This document shows positions 25,862-36,618 of a stretch of 64,000 nt of DNA, in pieces. The position numbers and the translations under genes are program-made. Where the stretch lies: assembly GCA_947455485.1 (NCBI GenBank), contig CANGNV010000003.1, positions 26,233-90,232 of the forward strand. Direction: 5' to 3'. The DNA is from Burkholderiaceae bacterium (lineage in GTDB: Bacteria > Pseudomonadota > Gammaproteobacteria > Burkholderiales > Burkholderiaceae). The notes beneath the pieces are model-generated. The model was not told the origin of the DNA, made no database searches, and was given only the letters and a program-made list of their open reading frames with translations. Numbering within the stretch: position 1 is the stretch's first letter; each line of letters begins with the position of its first letter.

Positions 25862-26287
25862 ATGGCTATCGAACGCACCCTTTCTATTATCAAACCAGAT
25901 GCTGTTGCAAAAAACGTCATCGGCAAGATCTATGACCGTTTTGAATCTGCTGGTTTGAAGATTGTTGCGTCCAGAATGGCGCATTTGTCACAAGCTGAAG
26001 CTGAGCAGTTCTACGCTGTGCACGCTGCACGTCCTTTCTTTAAAGATTTGGTGAGCTTCATGATTTCTGGTCCTGTAATGATTCAGGTATTAGAAGGCGA
26101 AGGCGCAATTGCTAAGAACCGTGACTTGATGGGCGCTACTGATCCTAAGAAAGCTGATGCTGGCACTATTCGTGCTGACTTCGCTGACAGCATCGATGCA
26201 AACGCTGTTCATGGCTCTGATGCTCCTGAAACTGCTGCTGTCGAAGTTGCATTCTTCTTCGCTGGCATGAACGTTTTCAATCGTTAA
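25862..26287 (+). CDS. ndk: Nucleoside diphosphate kinase
   Basis: Ndk transfers the gamma phosphate from ATP to other nucleoside diphosphates. The standard start is [18 protein letters not shown], at ATG 25862 with a GGAG site upstream; the track start at 25814 is too early. The active-site histidine lies in [12 protein letters not shown] (about residue 117), and [16 protein letters not shown] and [17 protein letters not shown] are all present. Length, 141 residues, is normal. It is first in the long housekeeping run to purA. Confidence 0.97.
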   Translation: MAIERTLSIIKPDAVAKNVIGKIYDRFESAGLKIVASRMAHLSQAEAEQFYAVHAARPFFKDLVSFMISGPVMIQVLEGEGAIAKNRDLMGATDPKKADAGTIRADFADSIDANAVHGSDAPETAAVEVAFFFAGMNVFNR

Positions 26288-26333
26288 TTCACGATTGCCA
26301 ACGAATAACCTATTTAATACATAAGTAGGCGCA

Positions 26334-27572
26334 TTGACCTCCCCGCGCGTAAATCTCTTAGATTTTGACGCTGACCAAATGGCAGCGTATGTCGCGGGGT
26401 TGAATGAAAAGCCCTTCAGGGCGAAGCAACTCATGCAGTGGATACACCAACGTGGTGTTTCTGACATCAACGACATGAGTGACTTAGCAAAAAGCTTTAG
26501 AGCAACACTGCTCGATAAAGCAGAAGTCCTTTCTCTCCCGGTAATTAAAGATGAGCATGCAGCAGACGGCACCCGTAAATGGTTGCTAGATGTTGGCGCT
26601 GGTAATGCTGTGGAGTCTGTATTTATTCCTGAAGATGATCGTGGCACCTTGTGCATTTCATCTCAGGCTGGTTGTGCAGTTAATTGCCGTTTTTGCTCAA
26701 CAGGGCATCAGGGCTTCTCGCGTAATCTGACCTCTGGTGAAATTATTGGCCAACTCTGGTTTGCTGAGCATTTACTCCGCACCGATCCGAATGCCGTTCG
26801 CCGAATTGAAAAATACCCAACACCAGGCTGGGAGCACACCGGTCGTGTGATCTCGAATGTGGTCTTGATGGGTATGGGTGAGCCCTTGCTCAACTATGAC
26901 AACGTTGTCACTGCTTTGCGTTTAATGCTCGATGACAGGGCTTATGGTTTATCACGTCGCCGTGTGACCGTATCTACTTCTGGCGTCGTGCCGATGATTG
27001 ATCGCTTGGCGCAAGATTGCCCTGTAGCATTAGCTGTGTCATTGCACGCACCGAATGACAAACTGCGTGACCAACTTGTCCCACTAAACCAAAAATATCC
27101 TTTAAGAGAATTACTTGCTGCGTGCGAACGGTATTTGCCTTTTGCCCCAAGGGATTTCTTAACCTTCGAGTACTGCATGCTCGATGGTGTGAATGACTCC
27201 GACATTCAGGCAAAAGAGTTGGTGCGCTTATTGGCGAACATCAAGTGCAAGATCAATCTCATTCCATTTAATCCATTCCCTGAATCTGGATTAAAGCGCT
27301 CAACAGCGCAACGTGTACATGCTTTCGCCAGCATATTGTTAGACGCTGGCATGGTGGCTACTGTTCGTAAAACCCGTGGTGATGATATTGCTGCTGCCTG
27401 TGGCCAGTTAGCAGGTGACGTAGTCGATCGCACTAGAGTGCGTGAGCGTGCGGTACATGACAAAAAAATAGAGCATGATTTAGATGATGATGCTCAAGAG
27501 CTCGAAGATGAAGAAGAGCAAGAGTATCAAGCCGAGCACCCAGTGCAATGGCTCAAAAGATTAGACGACTGA
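26334..27572 (+). CDS. rlmN: Dual-specificity rRNA/tRNA adenine-C2 methyltransferase RlmN
   Basis: RlmN is a radical-SAM enzyme that makes m2A2503 in 23S rRNA and m2A37 in tRNA. The 4Fe-4S motif is [12 protein letters not shown]. The distal methyl-carrying Cys is in [15 protein letters not shown]. The start is TTG ([12 protein letters not shown]), which matches the family N-terminus. A strongly acidic tail of about 30 residues ([17 protein letters not shown]) extends past the catalytic domain and is longer than in E. coli. It is followed after 18 bases by ispG. Confidence 0.96.
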   Translation: MTSPRVNLLDFDADQMAAYVAGLNEKPFRAKQLMQWIHQRGVSDINDMSDLAKSFRATLLDKAEVLSLPVIKDEHAADGTRKWLLDVGAGNAVESVFIPEDDRGTLCISSQAGCAVNCRFCSTGHQGFSRNLTSGEIIGQLWFAEHLLRTDPNAVRRIEKYPTPGWEHTGRVISNVVLMGMGEPLLNYDNVVTALRLMLDDRAYGLSRRRVTVSTSGVVPMIDRLAQDCPVALAVSLHAPNDKLRDQLVPLNQKYPLRELLAACERYLPFAPRDFLTFEYCMLDGVNDSDIQAKELVRLLANIKCKINLIPFNPFPESGLKRSTAQRVHAFASILLDAGMVATVRKTRGDDIAAACGQLAGDVVDRTRVRERAVHDKKIEHDLDDDAQELEDEEEQEYQAEHPVQWLKRLDD

Positions 27573-27590
27573 TTTCAGAATACAAGTCCA

Positions 27591-28859
27591 ATGAGTAATT
27601 CATCTCACAATCTTCCAAAGCTGCCTTTAGGCCCATCGCCTAAGAGAGCTACACGCCAGGCAACGGTTGCCTGGAAAACGAACATCATTACGGTTGGTGG
27701 TGATGCGCCAGTGCGCGTCCAATCCATGACCAATACTGATACTGCTGATGCAGTGGCTACTGCAATTCAAGTGAAAGAGTTAGCGCGTGCCGGTTCAGAG
27801 ATGGTGCGTATTACGGTAGACACGCCAGCAGCAGCTGAAGCGGTGCCTTATATTCGTGAGCAGTTGGACAAGATGGATGTTTTGGTCCCATTGATTGGCG
27901 ACTTCCATTACAACGGCCACACTTTATTAAATGACTACCCAGAGTGCGCCAAAGCTTTATCCAAATATCGTATCAATCCGGGTAACGTAGGTAAGGGCGC
28001 TAAACGCGATCCTCAATTTGCACAAATGATCGAAGCCGCTTGTAAATATGACAAGCCGATTCGGATTGGTGTGAACTGGGGCAGCCTAGACCAAGACTTG
28101 CTCGCTAGCATTATGGATGCCAATGCAGCCTTGCCAGCCCCCAAGACTGCCCAAGAAGTGATGATTGAGGCATTGATTCAATCCGCATTGCAGTCTGCAG
28201 AAAAGGCTGTGGAGTTCGGCATGAACCCCAATCAAATTTTGCTGTCTTGCAAAGTCAGTAATGTGCAAGATTTAGTTGCCGTGTATCGCGATCTATCGCG
28301 TCGCTCTAATTACCCATTGCATTTGGGTCTTACAGAAGCGGGCATGGGCAGTAAAGGTATCGTATCTTCAACAGCAGCAATGGGCATCTTGTTGCAAGAG
28401 GGTATTGGCGACACGATTCGGGTTTCTTTAACGCCTGATCCTGGCGCGCCACGCGAGAACGAAATTATTGTGGCGCAAGAGATTTTGCAAACCATGGGAT
28501 TGCGTAACTTCACACCGATGGTGATTGCGTGTCCTGGTTGCGGTAGAACGACAAGTACGACCTTCCAAGAATTGGCTGCGAATATTCAGTCATACCTGCG
28601 TCAACAAATGCCGGTCTGGAAAAAGACTCACCCTGGTGTTGAGGCAATGAATGTCGCCGTCATGGGTTGTATCGTCAATGGCCCAGGCGAAAGTAAGCAC
28701 GCTAATATTGGCATCTCACTACCCGGTACTGGCGAGACTCCTGCTGCCCCCGTCTTTGTGGATGGCGTCAAAGTAAAGACTTTGCGTGGCGACAATATTG
28801 CCCAAGAGTTTCAGGTGATTGTGGATGAGTACGTGAACCAGAATTACGCACCGAAATAA
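27591..28859 (+). CDS. ispG: 4-hydroxy-3-methylbut-2-enyl diphosphate synthase
   Basis: IspG (GcpE) reduces MEcPP to HMBPP, the penultimate step of the non-mevalonate isoprenoid pathway. The 422-residue protein has the family opening ([17 protein letters not shown]) and the cluster ligands [10 protein letters not shown] and [11 protein letters not shown]. Length and motifs match the proteobacterial form with the extra internal segment. It lies between rlmN and hisS. Relatives often carry pilF and rodZ between rlmN and ispG; these are absent. Confidence 0.97.
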   Translation: MSNSSHNLPKLPLGPSPKRATRQATVAWKTNIITVGGDAPVRVQSMTNTDTADAVATAIQVKELARAGSEMVRITVDTPAAAEAVPYIREQLDKMDVLVPLIGDFHYNGHTLLNDYPECAKALSKYRINPGNVGKGAKRDPQFAQMIEAACKYDKPIRIGVNWGSLDQDLLASIMDANAALPAPKTAQEVMIEALIQSALQSAEKAVEFGMNPNQILLSCKVSNVQDLVAVYRDLSRRSNYPLHLGLTEAGMGSKGIVSSTAAMGILLQEGIGDTIRVSLTPDPGAPRENEIIVAQEILQTMGLRNFTPMVIACPGCGRTTSTTFQELAANIQSYLRQQMPVWKKTHPGVEAMNVAVMGCIVNGPGESKHANIGISLPGTGETPAAPVFVDGVKVKTLRGDNIAQEFQVIVDEYVNQNYAPK

Positions 28860-28905
28860 ATTAAGCTAAAAATAAGAACAACAAAGAAGAACTGAAGCGC
28901 ACATC

Positions 28906-30234
28906 ATGACTGACCAAGCTAATCTAGCTAAAACACAAAAGATCCAAAAAATTAATGGCGTTCGCGGCATGAACGATCTCTTGCCAGCTGATGCTGCGCA
29001 GTGGACACATTTAGAGCATGTCTTGCGAGATCTCACTCGCGCCTATGGCTATGAGTTCTTGCGCACTCCGATTGTGGAAGCGACTGCGGTGTTTCAGCGT
29101 GGCATTGGTGAAGTAACCGATATCGTTGAAAAAGAAATGTATTCCTTTGAGGATCGCCTGAATGGTGAGCAACTCACATTGCGACCAGAAGGTACTGCCG
29201 CGGTAGTTCGCGCCGTAGTTGAGAATAATCTTCTTTATGAAGGACCAAAGCGTCTTTGGTACACAGGCCCGATGTTCCGCCATGAGCGTCCACAACGTGG
29301 TCGCTATCGCCAATTCCATCAATTTGGTATTGAGGCGATGGGCTTTGCTGGTCCGGATATTGATGCTGAAATCATTTTGATGGGTCAACGCCTGTGGGAT
29401 GAGCTTGGCTTGAAGGGTGTGCGTTTAGAGATTAATTCTTTAGGACAAGCTCCTGAGCGTGCTGAGCATCGTGCTGCCTTAGTAACGTACTTCGAGAAAA
29501 ATAAGGAACAGCTTGACGAGGATTCCCAGCGACGCTTGTTAACCAATCCATTGCGCATCTTGGATTCTAAAAATCCAGCAATGCAGGATTTGATTGAAGG
29601 CGCGCCAAAGTTATTGGATTTCTTGGGTGAAGAGTCGCTCAAGCATTTCGACGCAGTTCAGGCATTGCTCAAGGCAAATAACATTCCTTGCAAGATCAAC
29701 CCCCGTTTAGTGCGTGGCTTGGATTATTACAACCTGACTGTTTTTGAGTGGATTACCGAAGAGTTAGGTGCTCAGGGCACGATCGCTGGTGGTGGTCGTT
29801 ATGACCCCTTGATCGAACGCATGGGTGGTAAAGCTGCTCCAGCTTGCGGTTGGGCCATGGGCATGGAACGTGTTTTGGAGTTGATGAAGGTTTCTGGATC
29901 CTTGCCAGAGCCGCAGGCTCAGTGCGATGCCTTTGTGATTCACCAGGGTGGCGAAACCTTGACTGCCGCCATGATCATTGCCGAGCGCCTGCGTAACGCC
30001 GGTATCGATGTCATCCTCTTTTGCCCTCCAGATGGCCAAACTGCGAGCTTTAAGTCTCAAATGAAGAAGGCGGATGCGAGCGGGGCAGCCTATGCAGTCA
30101 TTATTGGACCGGATGAGTTGGCTAAAAATGAGGCTCAGCTCAAGGATTTACGTAGCAGCGGTGAACAAAAGGCTGTAGCGCTAGATAGCGTTGTGGAGGC
30201 TGTAATTGATGCCATAGTTGGCGCCACCGAATAG
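28906..30234 (+). CDS. hisS: Histidyl-tRNA synthetase
   Basis: The 442-residue class II synthetase opens with [12 protein letters not shown]. Motif 2 is in [19 protein letters not shown], histidine-specific residues are in [15 protein letters not shown], and motif 3 is [17 protein letters not shown]-terminal anticodon-binding domain covers about residues 340-440. It charges tRNA-His. Its distant relative HisZ is encoded about 7 kb downstream on the same strand. Confidence 0.97.
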   Translation: MTDQANLAKTQKIQKINGVRGMNDLLPADAAQWTHLEHVLRDLTRAYGYEFLRTPIVEATAVFQRGIGEVTDIVEKEMYSFEDRLNGEQLTLRPEGTAAVVRAVVENNLLYEGPKRLWYTGPMFRHERPQRGRYRQFHQFGIEAMGFAGPDIDAEIILMGQRLWDELGLKGVRLEINSLGQAPERAEHRAALVTYFEKNKEQLDEDSQRRLLTNPLRILDSKNPAMQDLIEGAPKLLDFLGEESLKHFDAVQALLKANNIPCKINPRLVRGLDYYNLTVFEWITEELGAQGTIAGGGRYDPLIERMGGKAAPACGWAMGMERVLELMKVSGSLPEPQAQCDAFVIHQGGETLTAAMIIAERLRNAGIDVILFCPPDGQTASFKSQMKKADASGAAYAVIIGPDELAKNEAQLKDLRSSGEQKAVALDSVVEAVIDAIVGATE

Positions 30235-30281
30235 AATTAAGACATTAATATTAAAAACTGTATTTATTAGCTTGGATTGAC

Positions 30282-30941
30282 ATGCCTTTAGACCTAGAAG
30301 AACAAGAACAAGTAGATCAACTTAAAGCATTCTGGCAAAAGTATCGCAACCTGATTACCGGTGTTGTGACTACTGCTTTATTTGCCTATGCGGCCTATAG
30401 CGGATACCAATGGTGGCGTACTAGCCAGGCCGCAGCCGCATCTCAGTTATACGAGACCATGGTTACCGCGATTAACAAGGGCGATAAAGATCAAACCTTG
30501 CGCGCTGCCGATGATTTGCAGAAGCAGTTTTCTGGCACCCCTTATGCGGCCATGTCCAGCCTAGTCGCTGCCAAGATTGCGTCTGATGCGGGTGACTCGG
30601 CAAAGGCCATGGATTATTTGCGTTGGGCTGCTAAGAATTCTTCTGACCAGGGTTATTTGGCTTTAGCTAAATTACGTTTGGCAGCGCAATTGATAGAGCA
30701 GGGTGCTGAAAAAGATTTAGCGGAAGCGGATGCCATTCTGAAAGAAAAACCTGTCTCAGGTTTTGAGGCTCTTTGGTTAGAGCGTCGCGGTGATTGGTAT
30801 TTGGCTCAAAAGAACACGGCAGATGCCCGCAAGAGTTATGAGGCTGCATGGAAGCAGTTAAATGATGCAAAAGAATTCCCTGAAGAGGCGCGCCGTCTCT
30901 TGAAGGTTAAATTGGATGCCGTCGGAGGAGTAGCTCAGTGA
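30282..30941 (+). CDS. yfgM: YfgM-like tetratricopeptide membrane protein
   Basis: The 219-residue protein has a cytoplasmic N-terminus (LDLEEQEQVDQLKAFWQKYRN), one membrane anchor (LITGVVTTALFAYAAYSGYQWW) and a periplasmic TPR-like helical domain. YfgM binds the translocon and periplasmic chaperones in E. coli and is normally encoded between hisS and bamB, as here. Its stop overlaps the bamB start (TGATG). Motif evidence is modest, and context makes the call strong. Confidence 0.9.
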   Translation: MPLDLEEQEQVDQLKAFWQKYRNLITGVVTTALFAYAAYSGYQWWRTSQAAAASQLYETMVTAINKGDKDQTLRAADDLQKQFSGTPYAAMSSLVAAKIASDAGDSAKAMDYLRWAAKNSSDQGYLALAKLRLAAQLIEQGAEKDLAEADAILKEKPVSGFEALWLERRGDWYLAQKNTADARKSYEAAWKQLNDAKEFPEEARRLLKVKLDAVGGVAQ

Positions 30942-32095
30942 TGATGGATTGCAAACGTGCAGCAAAACTAGCAACTACAACCCTCATATTGGGTTCTGTA
31001 GTGCTGGCCTTAACGGCTTGTTCTGGTGGCTCACGTGTACGCAAGCCTGCTGAGCTCGTCCCGGTTACCAATCAATTTGACTTAACTCCCGTATGGTCAA
31101 CCAGCGTCGGTTCATCTGAGACATTTAACTTTCATCCTGCGGTAGCGGGTGATGCGGTCTACGCCGCTTCTCATCGCGGAAATCTCACTAAGCTTGATTT
31201 ACGTACCGGTGAAAAGTTGTGGGAAGTATCAGTGCCAGATCGCTTGTCTATTGGCCCTGGATCTGACGGTCGCACTACAGCGGTAGTCACTACCAAAGGC
31301 ACTGTTTATGCTTACGACGATACTGGTAAGCCTATCTGGAATGTTAGCGTTGGCAGTGAAGTGTTATCTGAGCCAGTGGTTGCTGGTGGCGTAGTCATCA
31401 TTCGCGCATTGGATAACCGCTTTATTGGGTTTGATGCGCAGACAGGTGTGCGTAAGTGGACTTATCAACGCCAACAATCTGCACTGTCATTACGTGTTGG
31501 CTATGGCATGCTTGCCATTGGTAATGAAGTAATTGTCACTGGATTTTCTGGTGGTCGTTTTGGCATGATCGCAATTGCAAACGGTGGCCTAATTTGGGAA
31601 ACCCCAGTCTCCTTTCCAAAAGGCTTCTCTGAAATTGAACGCCTTAATGATGTGACTGCTAAGCCAAGTATGGAAGGCGAAATTATTTGCGCTGTTTCAT
31701 ATCAAGGTCGCGTAGGTTGCGGCCAAGCGCGTACTGGAAACCTTTTATGGTTCAAAGATTATTCAAGCTTTACTGGTACAGCACAAAGTCCTGATCTAGT
31801 TTTCTCCTCCAATGAAAAATCGTATGTCACTGCGTTTGCAGTCAAGGATGGCTCACAAGTTTGGGAAAATACGCAGCTGACATTTAGAGATGTTGGTGAG
31901 CCGATGGCAGTTGGCAGAGTATTACTCGTTGGTGATGCACAGGGTTATGTGCATGCACTTTCACAAGCGAATGGTGAAATGCTGGCACGCATTCGTCATG
32001 ACAGTAGTCCAATCACAGCCGCACCGATTGCGGTGAATGGCCTCATCTTGGTTCAATCTCAAGGTGGCAAACTAGCGGCGTACAGTCCAAAATGA
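30941..32095 (+). CDS. bamB: Outer membrane assembly lipoprotein BamB
   Basis: BamB is a beta-propeller lipoprotein of the BAM complex that inserts outer-membrane proteins. The signal peptide ends in the lipobox LTAC (SGG follows), and the rest is built of PQQ-like repeats (for example [44 protein letters not shown]). GTG 30938, ATG 30941 and ATG 30944 are all possible starts. I take 30941, which overlaps the yfgM stop as TGATG. The stop overlaps der by 4 bases. Confidence 0.95.
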   Translation: MMDCKRAAKLATTTLILGSVVLALTACSGGSRVRKPAELVPVTNQFDLTPVWSTSVGSSETFNFHPAVAGDAVYAASHRGNLTKLDLRTGEKLWEVSVPDRLSIGPGSDGRTTAVVTTKGTVYAYDDTGKPIWNVSVGSEVLSEPVVAGGVVIIRALDNRFIGFDAQTGVRKWTYQRQQSALSLRVGYGMLAIGNEVIVTGFSGGRFGMIAIANGGLIWETPVSFPKGFSEIERLNDVTAKPSMEGEIICAVSYQGRVGCGQARTGNLLWFKDYSSFTGTAQSPDLVFSSNEKSYVTAFAVKDGSQVWENTQLTFRDVGEPMAVGRVLLVGDAQGYVHALSQANGEMLARIRHDSSPITAAPIAVNGLILVQSQGGKLAAYSPK

Positions 32096-33456
32096 ATCCA
32101 GTAATTACTATTGTCGGTCGTCCTAATGTTGGTAAATCGACACTCTTTAATCGCTTAACGCGTTCACGTGATGCCTTGGTTGCTGACTTCTCGGGTTTAA
32201 CTCGCGATCGTCACTACGGTAAAGGTCGTATTGGTGAGCGTGCATTTATTTGCGTAGACACTGGCGGTTTTGAGCCTGTAGCTAAGACCGGCATTGTTGC
32301 CGAGATGGCCAAGCAAACCAAGCAAGCTGTAGCCGAATCCGACATCATTATTTTCTTGGTGGACGGCCGTTTGGGTATGGCGCCACAAGATCGTGTGATT
32401 GCTGATTTCTTGCGCAAGACAGGTAGACCAGTCATCCTAGCGGTGAATAAAACTGAAGGTATGCAAGCTGGCGTAGTTACTGCAGACTTCCATGAAATGG
32501 GTCTTGGTGAGCCATTCCCAATTTCATCTGCACATGGTGATGGTGTTCGTGGCTTGATTGATGATGCTTTGGATTCCTTAGGGATCCCAGAGCCTGAACC
32601 AGAAGAATTAGAAAACGACCCTAATCGCCCAATGAAGATTGCGGTAGTGGGGCGTCCTAACGTTGGCAAATCTACCTTGATCAATAAATTGATCGGTGAA
32701 GAGCGTGTTATTGCATTTGATATGCCAGGTACAACGCGCGACGCAATTGAAGTTCCTTTCGAGCGTAATGGCAAGCCTTATATCTTGATTGATACTGCGG
32801 GCCTGCGTCGTCGTGGCAAAGTATTTGAAGCAATTGAGAAGTTCTCGGTTGTAAAAACATTGCAAGCGATTGCCGATTGCAATGTAGTGATCTTGATGCT
32901 CGATGCCCAGCAAGATATTTCTGAGCAAGATGCTCACATCGCCGGCTTTATTGTGGAAGCAGGGCGTGCATTGGTTGTTGCTGTTAATAAATGGGATGGT
33001 TTGGATGCCTACGTTAAAGAGCGTGCGCGTTTAGAGATTGCTCAAAAGTTGCGCTTCCTCGATTTTGCAAACGTACACCCCATCTCAGCTAAAAAAGGCA
33101 CCGGCCTGAAAGAGTTATTTAAAGACGTTGACCTTGCCTACGCTGCTGCGATGGCGAAATTACCAACGCCTAAGCTCACCCGTATTTTGCAAGAGGCGAT
33201 TGAGCACCAACAGCCTAAGCGTGTGGGTATGGGTCGTCCAAAATTACGCTACGCCCACCAAGGTGGCATGAATCCTCCAATTGTGGTCATTCATGGAACA
33301 TCGTTAAGCGGTGTTACTGATAGCTATAAACGCTACCTGGAAGGTCGTTTTAGAGAAGTCTTCAAGTTACGCGGCACCCCATTGCGCATTCAGATGAATA
33401 CAGCCAAAAACCCCTATGTTGATGCGGACAAAGGCAAAAAAGGCAAAAAGAAGTAA
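32092..33456 (+). CDS. der: Ribosome assembly GTPase Der (EngA)
   Basis: Der has two tandem GTPase domains and is needed for 50S ribosome assembly. Both P-loops read GRPNVGKST (about residues 8 and 187), each followed by the G3 DTGG/DTAG and G4 NKxE/NKWD motifs. A KH-like domain covers the last 100 residues ([13 protein letters not shown]), and the tail is Lys-rich. Length 454 is normal. It overlaps bamB by 4 bases (ATGA). Confidence 0.97.
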   Translation: MNPVITIVGRPNVGKSTLFNRLTRSRDALVADFSGLTRDRHYGKGRIGERAFICVDTGGFEPVAKTGIVAEMAKQTKQAVAESDIIIFLVDGRLGMAPQDRVIADFLRKTGRPVILAVNKTEGMQAGVVTADFHEMGLGEPFPISSAHGDGVRGLIDDALDSLGIPEPEPEELENDPNRPMKIAVVGRPNVGKSTLINKLIGEERVIAFDMPGTTRDAIEVPFERNGKPYILIDTAGLRRRGKVFEAIEKFSVVKTLQAIADCNVVILMLDAQQDISEQDAHIAGFIVEAGRALVVAVNKWDGLDAYVKERARLEIAQKLRFLDFANVHPISAKKGTGLKELFKDVDLAYAAAMAKLPTPKLTRILQEAIEHQQPKRVGMGRPKLRYAHQGGMNPPIVVIHGTSLSGVTDSYKRYLEGRFREVFKLRGTPLRIQMNTAKNPYVDADKGKKGKKK

Positions 33457-33496
33457 AAATACAGAAATGGCGCTACAGATTTAATTGTGTTTTCAG

Positions 33497-33530
33497 TAAG
33501 GGGCTTGATTTTTCAATATCAGACCCCTTA
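33497..33530 (+). terminator. Hairpin between der and hfq, possible attenuator
   Basis: TAAGGGG pairs with CCCCTTA across 20 bases, with further partial pairing inside (TTGAT with ATATCA). The stem is strong, but there is only TATG after it rather than a T-tract. It may therefore be a weak terminator, a processing site or a stability element at the der-hfq boundary. Confidence 0.4.
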
Positions 33531-33547
33531 TGTTGGAGGTAGACAGC

Positions 33548-33573
33548 AGCAGTAAGCAGTAGCAGTAAGCAGT
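33548..33573 (+). repeat. Two perfect 13-bp tandem copies upstream of hfq
   Basis: AGCAGTAAGCAGT occurs twice in direct succession, inside a longer CAG-rich run that starts at 33545. It lies about 70 bases before the hfq ATG, in what should be the leader or promoter region. Copy number could vary between strains. Confidence 0.7.
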
Positions 33574-33640
33574 AGATTGATAAATAAAAAAGCAAGACTC
33601 CCAAAATAGAAGCAGCGTATAAAAACCAATAAGGAGCAGT

Positions 33641-33883
33641 ATGAATAACAGCAAAATCCAATTGCTACAGGATCCCTTCCTCAATGCTTTGCGCAAAGAG
33701 CACGTTCCTGTCTCCATCTATCTTGTCAACGGCATCAAGCTGCAAGGCAATATTGAATCTTTTGATCAATACGTAGTCCTTTTGCGCAATACCGTTACTC
33801 AGATGGTTTACAAACACGCCATTTCCACGATTGTTCCTGCTCGTGCAGTGGAGTTCCGTACGGAAGAAGTTAGCTCTGTATAA
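33641..33883 (+). CDS. hfq: RNA chaperone Hfq
   Basis: Hfq forms a hexamer that pairs small RNAs with mRNAs. The 80-residue protein has the Sm1 motif ([39 protein letters not shown]) and Sm2 ([14 protein letters not shown]). A good AAGGAG site precedes the ATG. The C-terminal tail is short, as in many betaproteobacteria. The next gene, hflX, begins inside hfq in another frame. Confidence 0.98.
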   Translation: MNNSKIQLLQDPFLNALRKEHVPVSIYLVNGIKLQGNIESFDQYVVLLRNTVTQMVYKHAISTIVPARAVEFRTEEVSSV

Positions 33884-35117
33884 AACGGGTGTAGATGCGG
33901 CGCGTGCCGTTCTAGTAGGAGTCGATACAGGCCGCGAAGATTTTGCGGACAGCATGGCAGAGCTCAGCCTTTTGGCTGAGAGTGCCGGCTCCATACCTAC
34001 AGCTAGTGTGATTGCCCGTAAGGGTAAAACAGATCCCGCTTTATTCATTGGCTCAGGCAAAGCAAATGAAGTTAAAAAAGTGATGGAAGAGCAAGGTGCC
34101 GAATTGGTCATCTTTAACCATCCGCTATCTCCAACACAGCAACGCAATTTAGAGCGCCATATTGGCTTTCACGTCATGGACCGTACGGGCCTGATTTTGG
34201 ATATCTTTAGTCAGAGAGCGCAAAGCCATATTGGTAAAACTCAGGTTGAGCTGGCTCAAGTGCGCTATCGCATGTCTCGTTTAGTACGTGCCTGGAGTCA
34301 CTTGGAACGTCAACGAGGCGGTATCGGTGTACGCGGTGGCCCTGGTGAAACCCAGATGGAGCTCGATCGACGGATGCTGGCTACCAAGGCTAAGCGTCTA
34401 GAAACAGAGCTTGAGAAGCTCCAGCGCCAGCAAAGAACCCAAAGAAGGGCTCGCAATCGCAAGGATGTCTTTTCAGTATCCTTGGTTGGGTATACCAATG
34501 CTGGGAAGTCCACATTGTTCAATTCCCTCACAAAGGCAGGGACATATGCTGCAGATCAGCTATTTGCGACCCTAGATACCACCTCCCGAAAGGTCCATTT
34601 AGATGGCGTGGGATCGATTGTGGTCTCCGATACGGTTGGATTTATCCGCGAGTTACCTCACCAGCTGGTGGAGGCGTTTAGAGCTACTTTGGATGAAACC
34701 ATCCATGCGGACCTGATTTTGCACGTGATTGACGCCTGTAGTCCGGTTGCCAGGGAGCAAAAGGCCGAAGTAGAGGCTGTTTTACGGGAAATTGGCGCAG
34801 ATGACATTCCCCGTATTGAGGTGATGAACAAAATTGATCAGATGCCCCAGACTTTTACGGAGGGTGCAGTCCTGGTCCGCGATTCCGAGGGAATTCCGAG
34901 CCAGGTTTTCCTCTCTGCCAAGACTGGCCTAGGCCTGGATTTATTGCGTTCAGCCCTCGCCGAATGCTCTCAAATGACTGATAGAATAAGGGTCGAGCAG
35001 AATCGTGCCAAGGTCCAAATGGCCCCAGACGAGTTTTTAGCTCCTTTACCCGAACGACCAGAGACTTCTGAATTTAACCCGATTCCCAACCGAAAATATT
35101 CACCAAACGATGCGTAA
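33831..35117 (+). CDS. hflX: Ribosome-associated GTPase HflX
   Basis: HflX is a GTPase that splits stalled or heat-damaged ribosomes. The sequence shows the HflX N-domain ([20 protein letters not shown]-like segment), the linker [14 protein letters not shown], the P-loop [16 protein letters not shown] and the G4 motif NKID. The start is uncertain. The frame is open back to TTG 33831, inside hfq, and the next in-frame candidates are GTG 33843 and CTG 33876. No ATG exists before the conserved VLVGVDTG. It is probably translated by coupling to hfq. The stop overlaps hflK by 8 bases. Confidence 0.95.
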   Translation: MFLLVQWSSVRKKLALYKTGVDAARAVLVGVDTGREDFADSMAELSLLAESAGSIPTASVIARKGKTDPALFIGSGKANEVKKVMEEQGAELVIFNHPLSPTQQRNLERHIGFHVMDRTGLILDIFSQRAQSHIGKTQVELAQVRYRMSRLVRAWSHLERQRGGIGVRGGPGETQMELDRRMLATKAKRLETELEKLQRQQRTQRRARNRKDVFSVSLVGYTNAGKSTLFNSLTKAGTYAADQLFATLDTTSRKVHLDGVGSIVVSDTVGFIRELPHQLVEAFRATLDETIHADLILHVIDACSPVAREQKAEVEAVLREIGADDIPRIEVMNKIDQMPQTFTEGAVLVRDSEGIPSQVFLSAKTGLGLDLLRSALAECSQMTDRIRVEQNRAKVQMAPDEFLAPLPERPETSEFNPIPNRKYSPNDA

Positions 35118-36618
35118 ATTTCTTGAGCTGTTTTCGGTCAATGATCCAGGCTGGGGCAATAGTCACCCAGGCAATGGATCCAAAGATGCCAAAGGTGGGC
35201 AGGGTAGCGATCAACCCCCTCAAGCTGAACCTAGCAATCCAGATGCTGAAAAGCCGGTAGAGGCTCAGCCAAATAACCAGCCCGCTAAACCGGATGGCCC
35301 TCCCGATTTAGATGAGTTGTGGCGTGATTTCAATGACCGCCTCAGCGGAATTTTTGGCGGCAAGAAAAAACCTGGTGCAACTTCAAGCAAGCCTGCCAAT
35401 AAACCAAATAGTACCGACATTCCTCCGCCATCTCAGCGTGGCAATGGTGGTGGCAACAATGGCGGTAATGGTGGCGGTAGTATGAGTGCGCCTAATTTCA
35501 ATTTCAGCAATCCATTTGGCTCTAAAGCTACAGTCTTGTTGGCTGCTGGTGGCGTGGTATTGGTTTGGATCTTTAGTGGCTTCTTCATTATTCAAGAAGG
35601 CCAAGCTGGAGTGATCTCTACCTTCGGTAAATATGATTACACCGCTAAGCCAGGTATTAACTGGCGCATGCCTTGGCCAATTCAATCTCAAGAGACGGTT
35701 AATTTATCTGGCGTGCGATCTGTAGAGGTGGGTCGCCCAACATTAATTAAGGCAACCAATCAAAAAGATTCTTCGATGTTGACCGAAGATGAAAACATTA
35801 TTGATGTGCGCTTCGCAGTTCAATACAGATTAAAAGATCCTACCGATTATTTATTCAATAATCGCGATCCTGATGCCACAGTAGTTCAAGCAGCAGAGAC
35901 CTCCGTTCGTGAAATCGTTGCTCGTAGCAAGATGGATACCGTCTTGTACGAAGGGCGCGAGAAGATTGGTGTTGATCTCGCAAACTCGATTCAGAAAATT
36001 TTAGATAGCTACAAGACCGGCATCTATGTAACTAGCGTGACCGTTCAAAACGTTCAGCCCCCAGAGCAAGTCCAAGCTGCGTTTGATGATGCTGTAAAAG
36101 CAGGGCAAGACCAAGAGCGTTTAAAGAGTGAAGGTCAGGCTTATGCAAACGATATTATTCCGCGCGCCAAAGGTACGGCAGCTCGTTTGATTCAAGAGGC
36201 TGAAGGTTATAAGGCACGTGTAGTGGCTACAGCTGAAGGTGACGCTGCCCGCTTTAAACAAGTATTTGTGGAGTATGCAAAAGCGCCCGGCGTGACGCGT
36301 GATCGCATGTATATCGACAGCATGCGCGAGATGTATAACAACGTGACTAAAGTTTTGGTGGACACGACTAAAAACAATAGCCTCCTCTATCTCCCGCTAG
36401 ATAAGTTGGTCGCTCAAGTGAGCGCTGAAAGTACTCAAGTAGCAACAGGCCAAGCGCCTGCTACTACACCAACTGGATCTGTCACAGTGGGTGGGGCAAC
36501 AGGCAATCCTGCGGCGCCAACCCCTGTTTCTCCAAGTGTTGCCGCTCCTAATAGTGGGTCTGCAAATACTGCTGATAAACGTGATGGCTTACGTAGTCGT
36601 GATCGGGAGGCAAGATAA
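35110..36618 (+). CDS. hflK: FtsH protease modulator HflK
   Basis: HflK and HflC form a membrane cage around the FtsH protease. The 502-residue protein has a long Gly/Pro/Asn-rich cytoplasmic N-terminus, one membrane helix (about 139-160, TVLLAAGGVVLVWIFSGFFII) and a stomatin/SPFH domain (GQAGVISTFGKYDYTAKPGINWRMPWP). A long coiled-coil (about 300-400) and a Thr/Pro/Ala-rich tail follow. It overlaps hflX by 8 bases and hflC by one base (TAATG). Confidence 0.96.
   Translation: MRKFLELFSVNDPGWGNSHPGNGSKDAKGGQGSDQPPQAEPSNPDAEKPVEAQPNNQPAKPDGPPDLDELWRDFNDRLSGIFGGKKKPGATSSKPANKPNSTDIPPPSQRGNGGGNNGGNGGGSMSAPNFNFSNPFGSKATVLLAAGGVVLVWIFSGFFIIQEGQAGVISTFGKYDYTAKPGINWRMPWPIQSQETVNLSGVRSVEVGRPTLIKATNQKDSSMLTEDENIIDVRFAVQYRLKDPTDYLFNNRDPDATVVQAAETSVREIVARSKMDTVLYEGREKIGVDLANSIQKILDSYKTGIYVTSVTVQNVQPPEQVQAAFDDAVKAGQDQERLKSEGQAYANDIIPRAKGTAARLIQEAEGYKARVVATAEGDAARFKQVFVEYAKAPGVTRDRMYIDSMREMYNNVTKVLVDTTKNNSLLYLPLDKLVAQVSAESTQVATGQAPATTPTGSVTVGGATGNPAAPTPVSPSVAAPNSGSANTADKRDGLRSRDREAR

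Noticed and set aside
26090-26656. 188-residue minus-strand ORF over ndk and rlmN
   Set aside because: Both plus-strand genes are certain, so this is a shadow despite its length.
32214-32774. 186-residue minus-strand ORF inside der
   Set aside because: Shadow of der, with Ser/Pro/Ile-rich composition typical of antisense frames.
33545-33575. CAG-rich stretch before hfq as a CRISPR or coding repeat
   Set aside because: Only two 13-bp copies in direct contact, no spacers and no open frame of note.
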